64,000 nt of DNA, taken from Sipunculus nudus. Its lineage: Eukaryota > Annelida > Sipuncula > Golfingiida > Sipunculidae. Every line of letters starts with the position of its first letter. The first letter of the stretch is position 1. The notes below the pieces were generated by a model. It was not told the DNA's origin, searched no databases, and worked only from the letters and a program-made list of their open reading frames with translations. This document shows, piece after piece, positions 18,721-32,406 of this stretch. The stretch spans positions 80,594,659 to 80,658,658 of the forward strand of contig CM049313.1 of the NCBI GenBank assembly GCA_026874595.1. The letters run 5' to 3'. A program made the translations under genes and the position numbers.

Positions 18721-21700
18721 TCACTTGTCCTTAGATTGTTTATTGTTGGTGTATTGAAGTAAAATAAAATGCCAGGTTTTCCTGCAAATTGATTGTAAAT
18801 TGAATAAAATCATACAAGAACCAACCAATGTTCTATGACCACTATTTCAGATTTGAGATCAGAACAATTGATTTCTGCATAAACCACTATGTCCAGATTT
18901 GATAAACTTTAAAGTGGTCTATATTTTTTTCTGAAGAAGTTGAGCTATATGCTTGGAGATGCCAGCCAGTGGGTGTGAATGGATTGCAATGAAACCCAAG
19001 CCAGGTGTTTGTGAAGAGTCTGGTGGAGATGAAGGAGGCCAGAACCTATTTGACTGTGTATAAGCATAAACTGGCCTGAAATCAGGTTTCTGGGGGAATG
19101 AAATTTTTGTTTGTGGGAACAGGGTAATATTTTCTTGTTTCCCTGTATATACACCCTAAACTGGGCCTAATGACACCAAAACCAGGTTTGTGGGACCATC
19201 AGTACAGATTTGAGGGGGAAAAATGGATTTTATCTGTATATCACTATGTTCACTGTGTCCAGATTTGGAAATTCAAACTGGTCCTAATTTTTTTTCTGAT
19301 GGAGTTGAGCCAAATGCTTTGAGATACCAGCCAGTGGGTGTAAATGGATTGCAATGATACCAAACCAGGTGTGTGTGTTGAGTTTTGTGGAGATGAGGGG
19401 GGCCAGAACCTATCTGACTGTGTATAAGCATAAACTGGCCTGAAATCAGGTTTCTGGGGGCTTGAAATTCTTGTTTGTGTCAACAGGGTAATATTATCTT
19501 GTTTCCCTGTATATACACCTTAAATTGGGCCTAATGACACCTAAACCATGTTTTAGGGACCATCATTACAGATTTGAGGTAAAAAAAATGGATTTTCCCT
19601 GTATATCACTATGTTCACTGTGTCCAGATTTGGGAATTCAAACTGGCCCTAATTTTTTTTCTGAGGGAGTTGAGCCAAATGCTTGGTGATGCCAGCCAGT
19701 GGGTGTAAATGGATTGCAATGATACCCAAACCAGGAGTGTGTGTTGAGTTTTGTGGATATGAAGGGGGCCAGAACCTATTTGACTGTGTATAAGCATAAA
19801 CTGGCCTGAAATCAGGTTTCTGGGGGCATGAAATTTTTGTTTGTGGGAACAGGGTAATATAATCTTGTTTACCTGTATATACACCCTAAACTGGGCCTAA
19901 TGACACCAAAACTAGGTTTGTGGGACCATCAGTACAGATTTGAGGGGGGGAAATGGATTTTCTCTGTATATCACTATGTTCACTGTGTCCAGATTTGGAA
20001 ATTCAAACTGGCCCTAATTTTTTTTCTGAGGGAGTTGAGCCAAATGCTTGGTGATGCCAGCCAGTGGGTGTAAATGGATTGCAATGATACCCAAACCAGG
20101 AGTGTGTGTTGAGTTTTGTGGGGATGAGGAGGGGCCAGAACCTATTTGACTGTGTATAAGCATAAACTGGCCTGAAATCAGGTTTCTGGGGGCATGAAAT
20201 TTTTGTTTGTGGGAACAGGGTAATATTATCTTGTTTCCCTGTATATACACACTAAACTGGGCCTAATGACACCAAAACCAGGTTTGTGGGACCATCAGTA
20301 CAGATTTGAGGGGAAAAATGGATTTTTTCTGTATATCACTATGTCCACTGTGTCCAGATTTGGAAATTCAAACTGGCCCTAATTTTTTTTCTGAGGGATT
20401 TGAACCAAATGCTTTGAGATTCCAGCCAGTGGGTGTAAATGGATTGCAATGATAGCCAAACCAGGTGTGTGTGATGAGTCTGGTAGAGATGAGGTGGTCC
20501 AAAACACTATTTGCCTGTGTATAATAAGCCATATACTGTCCTCAGCTGAAATCAGCTTTCTGGGGGCTTGAAATGTTTGCTGGTGGGAACAAGGTAATAT
20601 TATCTTGTTATCATGGATATACACCCTAAAATGGGTCTAAGAACACCAAATACATGCATGTTGGACCATGAGTACAGATTTGAGGTAACAAATTGTCTGT
20701 CTATAAATTAAAAAAAATCAAATATCAAACTGTTATAAACTGTATCAATATATTTAATAAAATCTCTTTTCATCCAATGAATTGCATCTTATTTTTTTAT
20801 AAATAAACCATGATATTCAATTACATCCAGTAATAAAAAATAAAAATAAAATGAATAAAAGTTTTTTTGTTTTTGTTTTTTTTTTTGGGGGGGGGGGGGG
20901 TGTTTGTGTTTTTTTTGCAGTAAAATCCAGGCTTCTCTTTGGATCCCGGCGGTGGGGCGAGGGTACCATGGACACCACACAACATTTGAAAGAACATTTT
21001 TTTCTTCTGTTATTGGATGACCAAGTCTCTATGAATTTTTAAAAAAATATTTATTCCGTTATTCAAGATGACAGTGAAAATGACCCTATTTTTTCAATCA
21101 TTCACCACTCTTTTCGAGCGTTCATCGAATAAGAAAGAGCCCGTCCCACCGCATTTCCTGCGAGGGTTCGTTTCTTCAGAGTCCAAACAATCCTACAGGG
21201 GCGGGGTTTAGTCCATCTCGTCTTAAATTTGTGTCCGGGGCACGGCAAACATTATGAAAGCGGACAAAAACTTTCATACGGCTGGTAAATGCGTTTATAT
21301 GTAAACGCGGGGAATTCCCGGACAATTCACGGAGAGATTTTATATGCAATGATACTTTTAATTACACGTTAAAATCATTTAAAATCTACCACTATATTAC
21401 TCTAAAGACATTTATTCACTGTTAAATTACCGAAATAATAACCAGCGCAAACAATGTGGGACTGCCACTAACACCAATCTGAATCACCAGCTAACATTGA
21501 CTACCGATCTTACATCAGACGAAAACGCTAAACACTATATATTTTTTCAACAGTTTACTGTGCAAACCGTAACAAAACCATGCAGGATATCAAATTTACA
21601 GGTTCTTAAGGAAATATGATACAAAACATAAATTGTACCTTTGCTCACATTTAATAATATCATCATGATGAATTCTCCGCGAATTCTCCAGCTGTCCGCG

Positions 21701-22302
21701 TTATAGATGTATATATATTTATTAATGACAAAAATTGACATACAATTTTATGGATACCCGTATAATTGCGGTTTTCTGGACCGTCCCAGCCCACAGGTAG
21801 GATAATATGGATTCCCGACAATATTCTAATGACCGTTCCCTGAGCTGGAACGGGCTAAGAAGGTCCCTGTCATTTTTTTAAATTGCCAATTCCCAGGTTT
21901 TTCGGATGAAAACTGGCCCAATCCTTCATTCAATCTCCAGCCTCTTCTGGCGTTCCGGGTATAAAAAAGAGCCCGTCCCATGCCTATTTAAGCCAGGACT
22001 GCATACTCTGGGGTCAAAACAATTCAACTACGGCTTGGGATTACTACCTTTCCTCTTAAATTTCCATCGCGCCCGTGTCAAACGTACCGTTTTATTCACA
22101 AACGTGCGGCAGGCGCCAAAAAATTTGACAGCACCCCTCTCTCATGCCAGAATATATTTTTATATATCAAGTCCTAACCCACCACGGAACTAGGGCCTCA
22201 AATTTTTTTATCTTATTACTTACCACTTCAGACTCCTTAAAAGTCTCTCCTTTTTTAACCAAAGATTCCAATTTTTAAAATATATTAAATTTCACATTAC
22301 AG

Positions 22303-22440
22303 ATAACCTACACCAAGGGGACATTACAGTTAATCCGTGATGGGCAGGACTTCTTGGAATTTTATAATTCCCGGACGCAGGCTGACCGACTGCCTTTTTT
22401 CTTCAAGGACAGCCCTAATTTAAGCCATCATCAGACTTGA
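22303..22440 (+). CDS. Exon-like stretch, copy in B2
   Basis: Same acceptor-like site and frame as at 14355-14492. Confidence 0.27.
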   Translation: MTYTKGTLQLIRDGQDFLEFYNSRTQADRLPFFFKDSPNLSHHQT

Positions 22441-22712
22441 AGATGTCCTCAGGCCGACCTATATGTCCAGGAATGAAAGGTCACGTCTCTGTTACCTAGA
22501 GGTCGGGTCTCTGTCTAACACGAACGCGGCTGCGCTTGCGTTTCGGCATTCTGGACGTTCAACTCTTCAAGTTTCATTTTCATCGCTTTTTCTTATTTCC
22601 AGCACTCAAGAATAGAAGAAGTATTCAGTTGGATTTGTATTATTTTTTATTTCTGTCAAAAATGGATTGTCCTGTACAGGATAGCTACTAATAATAACAC
22701 TAATAATGTGTC

Positions 22713-22776
<64 letters not shown>

Positions 22777-25700
22777 CTCCTCTTTGACTTTTGAAAATCA
22801 GCAAGACCTTATTCATATGTGCTACTGTTTCCCCCATGATAGAGGTTTTTCATTTGATCAGATCCGAATGTTCCCTGTCTGTCTGTCTGCCTAGTAACTG
22901 TCCATCTATTTCGCTGTCTTATTTCCGGTCACTTCCGGCAAGCGCGTGACCTCAGGTCATCTAGTCTGTCTGTCTGTTTGTTTGTCTGCACTCTCCTGGC
23001 CACAATTTTGCCACAATCACCTTAAAACTTTCAGAGATGATGGAGAATTAAATTTCTAGGTGCCCTATTGTTTTTGGTTAAAATAGGTCAAAGGTCAAGG
23101 TCAAGGTCGTCAAAAATTCTCAAAACGGTTTTTTCTTCATATCTTTGTGACTATTAGTCGTATCTACTTCAACAATAGCTCATTTTAATCGTCATTCCAA
23201 GGCCTGTCATCTGGTGTGTAGCAGACTCAAATTTGCCGTAACCATGGTTACAAATTTTGGGGGAATAGTCATGATATTCGAATATAAGGGGTCTTATTTT
23301 TCTAACTTTGTCAGTTTTAAAGCTAGTGTGATCTAGTTTTTTGCATCAGGTAGCATTCAACTAGTACTACAAGATTTTGTTACAAGTTTTGCAGTATCTC
23401 GTAAAATATCTCGTGAATAGAGATATTTCGAGATTTCATTCATCTTGCGCCAAAGGCCACATTATTGCAGGAATCTTTCTGAAACTGACATATTATAAGT
23501 CCTACACTAGTATCTTGAAATTATTTTTTCATTTTTTGAATAGGGCCGCTAGGGGGCGCTGGATGCGAACCTCCCGAACATATCATATTTTGGCCATATC
23601 TCCAAAATTATAAGCCTCAATTACATAAACTATAGCTTATTTTCTTCCTTTGAGTTTTCTCCATAACCTAGTGTAGTCATGTGGTCACAATTTTGTGACA
23701 CTTTGTCAGTGTGTCTGTCTGTTTGTCAGTTGTCCTCAAATTCGCCTGCTTGCTATTGCTCCTCACATATAGCATTCTAAAGGGCACAGTTTTGAAAGAA
23801 TCCTTTTGAAACTATTACATCTTAAGTCTTACACTAATATCTCGAAACCAATTTGTCATATTCCGGATTTGGCCGCTAGGGGGCGCTGAACTCGAACCTC
23901 TCCCAACATATCATGCTTTGGCAATATCTCCAAAACTATAAACCTCAGTTACATAAACTGTAGTTTTTTTTCTTCCTTTGAGTCTTCTCCATAACCTGGA
24001 GTAGTCATCTGGACTCAATTTTGAGTCACTTTGTCAGTGTTTTCGTCTGTTTGTCAGTTGTCCTCAAATTCGCCTGCTTGTTGGCTCTTGCGTCTCACAT
24101 ATAGCATTCTGTAGGCCACAGTTTTGACGGAATCCTTTTGAAACTAATACATCTTATGTCTTACACTAATATCTAGAAATTAATTTTTCATTTTCCGGAT
24201 ATGGCCACTAGTGGGCGCTGCACACGACCCCCACACACATACCATTGTATTGGCCATATCTCTACACCCAAAGCCTCAGTTACATAAACTATAGCTTATT
24301 TTCTTCCTTTGAGTCTTCTCCATAACCTGATTAAGGCATCTGGTTTCAATCTTCTGTCACTTTGTCAGTGTGTCCACCTGTTTGTCCGTTATCCTCAAAG
24401 TCGCCTGCTTGCTGGTTCTTACGCCTTACATATAGCATTCTACAGGCCACAGCTTTGACGGAATCCTTTTGAAACTGGGACATCTCATGGTATACACTAA
24501 TAATACGAAACGCATTTGTCGTCTTCGGAATATGTCTGCTAGAGGGCGCTACAGTCGAGCCTCCCTAGTATATCATTAATTCGCCATACCTCCAAAATTA
24601 TAAATCTAAATTACATAAATTATAACTCATTTTCTTCCTTTGAATCTTTTCAATCACCAGGTTATGTCATCTGGTGTCAATCTTGTCTCACAAAGTCCGT
24701 ATGTCTGTCTGTTCGTCTTTTGTTGTCAGCTTTGTCTGCTTGCCTGTTTTTTTGTCTCATATGTCATTCTACGGGCCACATATTCTCAGCAATGTCCCTG
24801 AGAGTCATTCCATTAATAGAAAACCGACAATATGTTCTGTCTGTCCGTCTGTGTTTCACTTCCGATTTCCGGCAAGCGTTCGACCTATGGTCGTCTAGTT
24901 TGTTGCTTGCCGGAATCAAAGATTTCGGCAAGCATATTGCTCAGTTGCGTATGTCTGTTTGTCTGTCTGTTTGTTGCTTGCCGGAAATCTTCGATTTTCG
25001 CAAGCATGTTGATCACCCGCGTATGTTTGTTTGTTTGTTTGTTTGTTTGTCTGTCTGTTTGTCTGTATGTACACGCGCTAGAGGCCACAGTTTTTAAGCA
25101 ATCGCTCTGAAACTTATGCATCAAGTGTAAGATTGGTTCTCCTCGGAGCCTATTGTTTTTGGTCATGATCGGTCAAAGGTCAAGGTCAGGGTCACCAAAA
25201 AACCTAAAATCTTTATTTTCTTCATATGTTCGTCAATAATAATCGTAGCCGCATAATCTGTAGCTCATTTTATTCCTCACTATGTTAGCTTTCCAAGTGC
25301 TGGCAAATTTTTCCGGTCAATGGTTACCATGGTAACGTATTTTTGGGGGAAATTCAGAAAATTCGAAAATTTCCCTCCAAATTTCTCATTATTCAAGTTA
25401 GAGAGGTCTAGTTTTTTGTATTGCGTAGCATTTAATATGCTCTATGCGAAATTAATGTAAGTCTCGCAAAATCTCGTGCCATTTGTCGTCAAATGAGACT
25501 TTTCGAGATTTCATTAAATACGATTTACAGGTGGCAGTTTTACAGCTAAGGTTCTGAAAGTGACATATTTTCTGTTGTTCTGTATTATCTCGAACTTGTT
25601 TTTTCATTTTTTGAAATTAGCCACCAGGGGGCGTGGTACTGGAAACACTGCAACTTACCATTTTTCTGCAATACCAAAAAAAATATTAAACGTGGCACAA

Positions 25701-26470
25701 TGTTTACTGTCTTATCTGAAACTAGGATCGTCGGCTTATTCCTGCCTACATGTAGCTTTGCGCTGCTGTTACCATGGTAAGCAAGTTTTGGGGTAAAACT
25801 TGGCAATCTGAAAATAATAAGTTTTTTGCTTCTATCTCTGTTAATATTTATACTACAAGTGTCTAGTTTTCTGCATGAGGTAGCATTCCCTTCCCACTAA
25901 TGCAGTTAATTGCAAGTCTCGTAGAATCTCGCTCTGTTTTCCGTCAAACGAGAAATTACGAGATTTCACAGAAATGCATATAACTTGGTCACCTTTTCGG
26001 CTAAAGAGGAGCAGTTTTCAGCATTTTGTTGCGTTTTGGGAGCTTAACAAGATAATAACTTATATCTCGCCACATCTCGTACCATCTCCCGCCAAATGAG
26101 AATATTCGAGAATTCGAACAAATGTCTATATCTCTGTCATTTGAATGCCAGAGATTTTATTTTTCTATTGTTCAAGATTCACTTGACTAGTTTGAAGTGA
26201 CAAAATTGAATATCTCGTCATATCTCGCATCATTTCTTGTCAAACGAGAACATGGGACCATTCAAAGATACGCCTATAATTCTGTTATTTTAATGCTGAA
26301 GACCTTTAGTTTTCAGCATTCGATAGCGTCTAACACTCTCGGTCACATTATGTGTTTATATTGTAAGTTTCGTCAAATCTGGGATCGTTTTTTCTTCAAA
26401 TAAAAAAGTACATCCTATTGCCGTGACCATAAGTGGCGGCAGTATGTGATAGTAAATGTCGGCAGGGGCA

Positions 26471-26668
26471 TTACACTTGACAGTTGGAGCCGTGTTCTAT
26501 GGGTGTGCGATGGCCCATGAAGAAGACTTCTATTGTGTTGTTATCGTCTTCCTTTGATTGCTGCTTCGTAAGCTTCACAGACCAGCGCCAACCACCTGGT
26601 TGCCATGTGTCCTCAATGTAAACAACCTTTGCTGTTTTCCTTTCCCTAAGATATGTATGGTAGCCTGT
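26471..26668 (-). CDS. Exon-like stretch, copy in B3
   Basis: Same open frame as at 10575-10772, with no difference seen. Confidence 0.25.
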   Translation of the reverse strand, partial: TGYHTYLRERKTAKVVYIEDTWQPGGWRWSVKLTKQQSKEDDNNTIEVFFMGHRTPIEHGSNCQV

Positions 26669-29600
26669 TCACTTGTCCTTAGATTGTTTATTGTTGGTGT
26701 ATTGAAGTAAAATAAAATGCCAGGTTTTCCTGCAAATTGATTGTAAATTGAATAAAATCATACAAGAACCAACCAATGTTCTATGACCACTATTTCAGAT
26801 TTGAGATCAGAACAATTGATTTCTGCATAAACCACTATGTCCAGATTTGATAAACTTTAAAGTGGTCTATATTTTTTTCTGAAGAAGTTGAGCTATATGC
26901 TTGGAGATGCCAGCCAGTGGGTGTGAATGGATTGCAATGAAACCCAAGCCAGGTGTTTGTGAAGAGTCTGGTGGAGATGAAGGAGGCCAGAACCTATTTG
27001 ACTGTGTATAAGCATAAACTGGCCTGAAATCAGGTTTCTGGGGGAATGAAATTTTTGTTTGTGGGAACAGGGTAATATTTTCTTGTTTCCCTGTATATAC
27101 ACCCTAAACTGGGCCTAATGACACCAAAACCAGGTTTGTGGGACCATCAGTACAGATTTGAGGGGGAAAAATGGATTTTATCTGTATATCACTATGTTCA
27201 CTGTGTCCAGATTTGGAAATTCAAACTGGTCCTAATTTTTTTTCTGATGGAGTTGAGCCAAATGCTTTGAGATACCAGCCAGTGGGTGTAAATGGATTGC
27301 AATGATACCAAACCAGGTGTGTGTGTTGAGTTTTGTGGAGATGAGGGGGGCCAGAACCTATCTGACTGTGTATAAGCATAAACTGGCCTGAAATCAGGTT
27401 TCTGGGGGCTTGAAATTCTTGTTTGTGTCAACAGGGTAATATTATCTTGTTTCCCTGTATATACACCTTAAATTGGGCCTAATGACACCTAAACCATGTT
27501 TTAGGGACCATCATTACAGATTTGAGGTAAAAAAAATGGATTTTCCCTGTATATCACTATGTTCACTGTGTCCAGATTTGGGAATTCAAACTGGCCCTAA
27601 TTTTTTTTCTGAGGGAGTTGAGCCAAATGCTTGGTGATGCCAGCCAGTGGGTGTAAATGGATTGCAATGATACCCAAACCAGGAGTGTGTGTTGAGTTTT
27701 GTGGATATGAAGGGGGCCAGAACCTATTTGACTGTGTATAAGCATAAACTGGCCTGAAATCAGGTTTCTGGGGGCATGAAATTTTTGTTTGTGGGAACAG
27801 GGTAATATAATCTTGTTTACCTGTATATACACCCTAAACTGGGCCTAATGACACCAAAACTAGGTTTGTGGGACCATCAGTACAGATTTGAGGGGGGGAA
27901 ATGGATTTTCTCTGTATATCACTATGTTCACTGTGTCCAGATTTGGAAATTCAAACTGGCCCTAATTTTTTTTCTGAGGGAGTTGAGCCAAATGCTTGGT
28001 GATGCCAGCCAGTGGGTGTAAATGGATTGCAATGATACCCAAACCAGGAGTGTGTGTTGAGTTTTGTGGGGATGAGGAGGGGCCAGAACCTATTTGACTG
28101 TGTATAAGCATAAACTGGCCTGAAATCAGGTTTCTGGGGGCATGAAATTTTTGTTTGTGGGAACAGGGTAATATTATCTTGTTTCCCTGTATATACACAC
28201 TAAACTGGGCCTAATGACACCAAAACCAGGTTTGTGGGACCATCAGTACAGATTTGAGGGGAAAAATGGATTTTTTCTGTATATCACTATGTCCACTGTG
28301 TCCAGATTTGGAAATTCAAACTGGCCCTAATTTTTTTTCTGAGGGATTTGAACCAAATGCTTTGAGATTCCAGCCAGTGGGTGTAAATGGATTGCAATGA
28401 TAGCCAAACCAGGTGTGTGTGATGAGTCTGGTAGAGATGAGGTGGTCCAAAACACTATTTGCCTGTGTATAATAAGCCATATACTGTCCTCAGCTGAAAT
28501 CAGCTTTCTGGGGGCTTGAAATGTTTGCTGGTGGGAACAAGGTAATATTATCTTGTTATCATGGATATACACCCTAAAATGGGTCTAAGAACACCAAATA
28601 CATGCATGTTGGACCATGAGTACAGATTTGAGGTAACAAATTGTCTGTCTATAAATTAAAAAAAATCAAATATCAAACTGTTATAAACTGTATCAATATA
28701 TTTAATAAAATCTCTTTTCATCCAATGAATTGCATCTTATTTTTTTATAAATAAACCATGATATTCAATTACATCCAGTAATAAAAAATAAAAATAAAAT
28801 GAATAAAAGTTTTTTTGTTTTTGTTTTTTTTTTTGGGGGGGGGGGGGTGTTTGTGTTTTTTTTGCAGTAAAATCCAGGCTTCTCTTTGGATCCCGGCGGT
28901 GGGGCGAGGGTACCATGGACACCACACAACATTTGAAAGAACATTTTTTTCTTCTGTTATTGGATGACCAAGTCTCTATGAATTTTTAAAAAAATATTTA
29001 TTCCGTTATTCAAGATGACAGTGAAAATGACCCTATTTTTTCAATCATTCACCACTCTTTTCGAGCGTTCATCGAATAAGAAAGAGCCCGTCCCACCGCA
29101 TTTCCTGCGAGGGTTCGTTTCTTCAGAGTCCAAACAATCCTACAGGGGCGGGGTTTAGTCCATCTCGTCTTAAATTTGTGTCCGGGGCACGGCAAACATT
29201 ATGAAAGCGGACAAAAACTTTCATACGGCTGGTAAATGCGTTTATATGTAAACGCGGGGAATTCCCGGACAATTCACGGAGAGATTTTATATGCAATGAT
29301 ACTTTTAATTACACGTTAAAATCATTTAAAATCTACCACTATATTACTCTAAAGACATTTATTCACTGTTAAATTACCGAAATAATAACCAGCGCAAACA
29401 ATGTGGGACTGCCACTAACACCAATCTGAATCACCAGCTAACATTGACTACCGATCTTACATCAGACGAAAACGCTAAACACTATATATTTTTTCAACAG
29501 TTTACTGTGCAAACCGTAACAAAACCATGCAGGATATCAAATTTACAGGTTCTTAAGGAAATATGATACAAAACATAAATTGTACCTTTGCTCACATTTA

Positions 29601-30249
29601 ATAATATCATCATGATGAATTCTCCGCGAATTCTCCAGCTGTCCGCGTTATAGATGTATATATATTTATTAATGACAAAAATTGACATACAATTTTATGG
29701 ATACCCGTATAATTGCGGTTTTCTGGACCGTCCCAGCCCACAGGTAGGATAATATGGATTCCCGACAATATTCTAATGACCGTTCCCTGAGCTGGAACGG
29801 GCTAAGAAGGTCCCTGTCATTTTTTTAAATTGCCAATTCCCAGGTTTTTCGGATGAAAACTGGCCCAATCCTTCATTCAATCTCCAGCCTCTTCTGGCGT
29901 TCCGGGTATAAAAAAGAGCCCGTCCCATGCCTATTTAAGCCAGGACTGCATACTCTGGGGTCAAAACAATTCAACTACGGCTTGGGATTACTACCTTTCC
30001 TCTTAAATTTCCATCGCGCCCGTGTCAAACGTACCGTTTTATTCACAAACGTGCGGCAGGCGCCAAAAAATTTGACAGCACCCCTCTCTCATGCCAGAAT
30101 ATATTTTTATATATCAAGTCCTAACCCACCACGGAACTAGGGCCTCAAATTTTTTTATCTTATTACTTACCACTTCAGACTCCTTAAAAGTCTCTCCTTT
30201 TTTAACCAAAGATTCCAATTTTTAAAATATATTAAATTTCACATTACAG

Positions 30250-30387
30250 ATAACCTACACCAAGGGGACATTACAGTTAATCCGTGATGGGCAGGACTTC
30301 TTGGAATTTTATAATTCCCGGACGCAGGCTGACCGACTGCCTTTTTTCTTCAAGGACAGCCCTAATTTAAGCCATCATCAGACTTGA
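30250..30387 (+). CDS. Exon-like stretch, copy in B3
   Basis: Same acceptor-like site and frame as at 14355-14492. The fourth copy, if present, falls in the N gap. Confidence 0.27.
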   Translation: MTYTKGTLQLIRDGQDFLEFYNSRTQADRLPFFFKDSPNLSHHQT

Positions 30388-30657
30388 AGATGTCCTCAGG
30401 CCGACCTATATGTCCAGGAATGAAAGGTCACGTCTCTGTTACCTAGAGGTCGGGTCTCTGTCTAACACGAACGCGGCTGCGCTTGCGTTTCGGCATTCTG
30501 GACGTTCAACTCTTCAAGTTTCATTTTCATCGCTTTTTCTTATTTCCAGCACTCAAGAATAGAAGAAGTATTCAGTTGGATTTGTATTATTTTTTATTTC
30601 TGTCAAAAATGGATTGTCCTGTACAGGATAGCTACTAATAATAACACTAATAATGTG

Positions 30658-30659
30658 TC

Positions 30660-30734
<75 letters not shown>
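30658..30734 (+). repeat. CTGT microsatellite, expanded copy
   Basis: Twelve bases longer than in copies 1 and 2, which accounts for most of the length difference of copy 3. Confidence 0.93.
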
Positions 30735-30735
<1 letters not shown>

Positions 30736-32406
30736 CTCCTCTTTGACTTTTGAAAATCAGCAAGACCTTATTCATATGTGCTACTGTTTCCCCCATGATA
30801 GAGGTTTTTCATTTGATCAGATCCGAATGTTCCCTGTCTGTCTGTCTGCCTAGTAACTGTCCATCTATTTCGCTGTCTTATTTCCGGTCACTTCCGGCAA
30901 GCGCGTGACCTCAGGTCATCTAGTCTGTCTGTCTGTTTGTTTGTCTGCACTCTCCTGGCCACAATTTTGCCACAATCACCTTAAAACTTTCAGAGATGAT
31001 GGAGAATTAAATTTCTAGGTGCCCTATTGTTTTTGGTTAAAATAGGTCAAAGGTCAAGGTCAAGGTCGTCAAAAATTCTCAAAACGGTTTTTTCTTCATA
31101 TCTTTGTGACTATTAGTCGTATCTACTTCAACAATAGCTCATTTTAATCGTCATTCCAAGGCCTGTCATCTGGTGTGTAGCAGACTCAAATTTGCCGTAA
31201 CCATGGTTACAAATTTTGGGGGAATAGTCATGATATTCGAATATAAGGGGTCTTATTTTTCTAACTTTGTCAGTTTTAAAGCTAGTGTGATCTAGTTTTT
31301 TGCATCAGGTAGCATTCAACTAGTACTACAAGATTTTGTTACAAGTTTTGCAGTATCTCGTAAAATATCTCGTGAATAGAGATATTTCGAGATTTCATTC
31401 ATCTTGCGCCAAAGGCCACATTATTGCAGGAATCTTTCTGAAACTGACATATTATAAGTCCTACACTAGTATCTTGAAATTATTTTTTCATTTTTTGAAT
31501 AGGGCCGCTAGGGGGCGCTGGATGCGAACCTCCCGAACATATCATATTTTGGCCATATCTCCAAAATTATAAGCCTCAATTACATAAACTATAGCTTATT
31601 TTCTTCCTTTGAGTTTTCTCCATAACCTAGTGTAGTCATGTGGTCACAATTTTGTGACACTTTGTCAGTGTGTCTGTCTGTTTGTCAGTTGTCCTCAAAT
31701 TCGCCTGCTTGCTATTGCTCCTCACATATAGCATTCTAAAGGGCACAGTTTTGAAAGAATCCTTTTGAAACTATTACATCTTAAGTCTTACACTAATATC
31801 TCGAAACCAATTTTTCATATTCCGGATTTGGCCGCTAGGGGGCGCTGAACTCGAACCTCTCCCAACATATCATGCTTTGGCAATATCTCCAAAACTATAA
31901 ACCTCAGTTACATAAACTGTAGTTTTTTTTCTTCCTTTGAGTCTTCTCCATAACCTGGAGTAGTCATCTGGACTCAATTTTGAGTCACTTTGTCAGTGTT
32001 TTCGTCTGTTTGTCAGTTGTCCTCAAATTCGCCTGCTTGTTGGCTCTTGCGTCTCACATATAGCATTCTGTAGGCCACAGTTTTGACGGAATCCTTTTGA
32101 AACTAATACATCTTATGTCTTACACTAATATCTAGAAATTAATTTTTCATTTTCCGGATATGGCCACTAGTGGGCGCTGCACACGACCCCCACACACATA
32201 CCATTGTATTGGCCATATCTCTACACCCAAAGCCTCAGTTACATAAACTATAGCTTATTTTCTTCCTTTGAGTCTTCTCCATAACCTGATTAAGGCATCT
32301 GGTTTCAATCTTCTGTCACTTTGTCAGTGTGTCCACCTGTTTGTCCGTTATCCTCAAAGTCGCCTGCTTGCTGGTTCTTACGCCTTACATATAGCATTCT
32401 ACAGGC

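Larger units (their letters stand above)
16500..24447 (+). repeat. Array B copy 2
   Basis: 7948 bp. Apart from one T in a homopolymer I saw no difference from copy 1. Confidence 0.93.
24448..32406 (+). repeat. Array B copy 3
   Basis: 7959 bp. The extra length is three added CTGT units at 30658-30734 minus one G in the poly-G run. One substitution was seen at 31814. Confidence 0.93.
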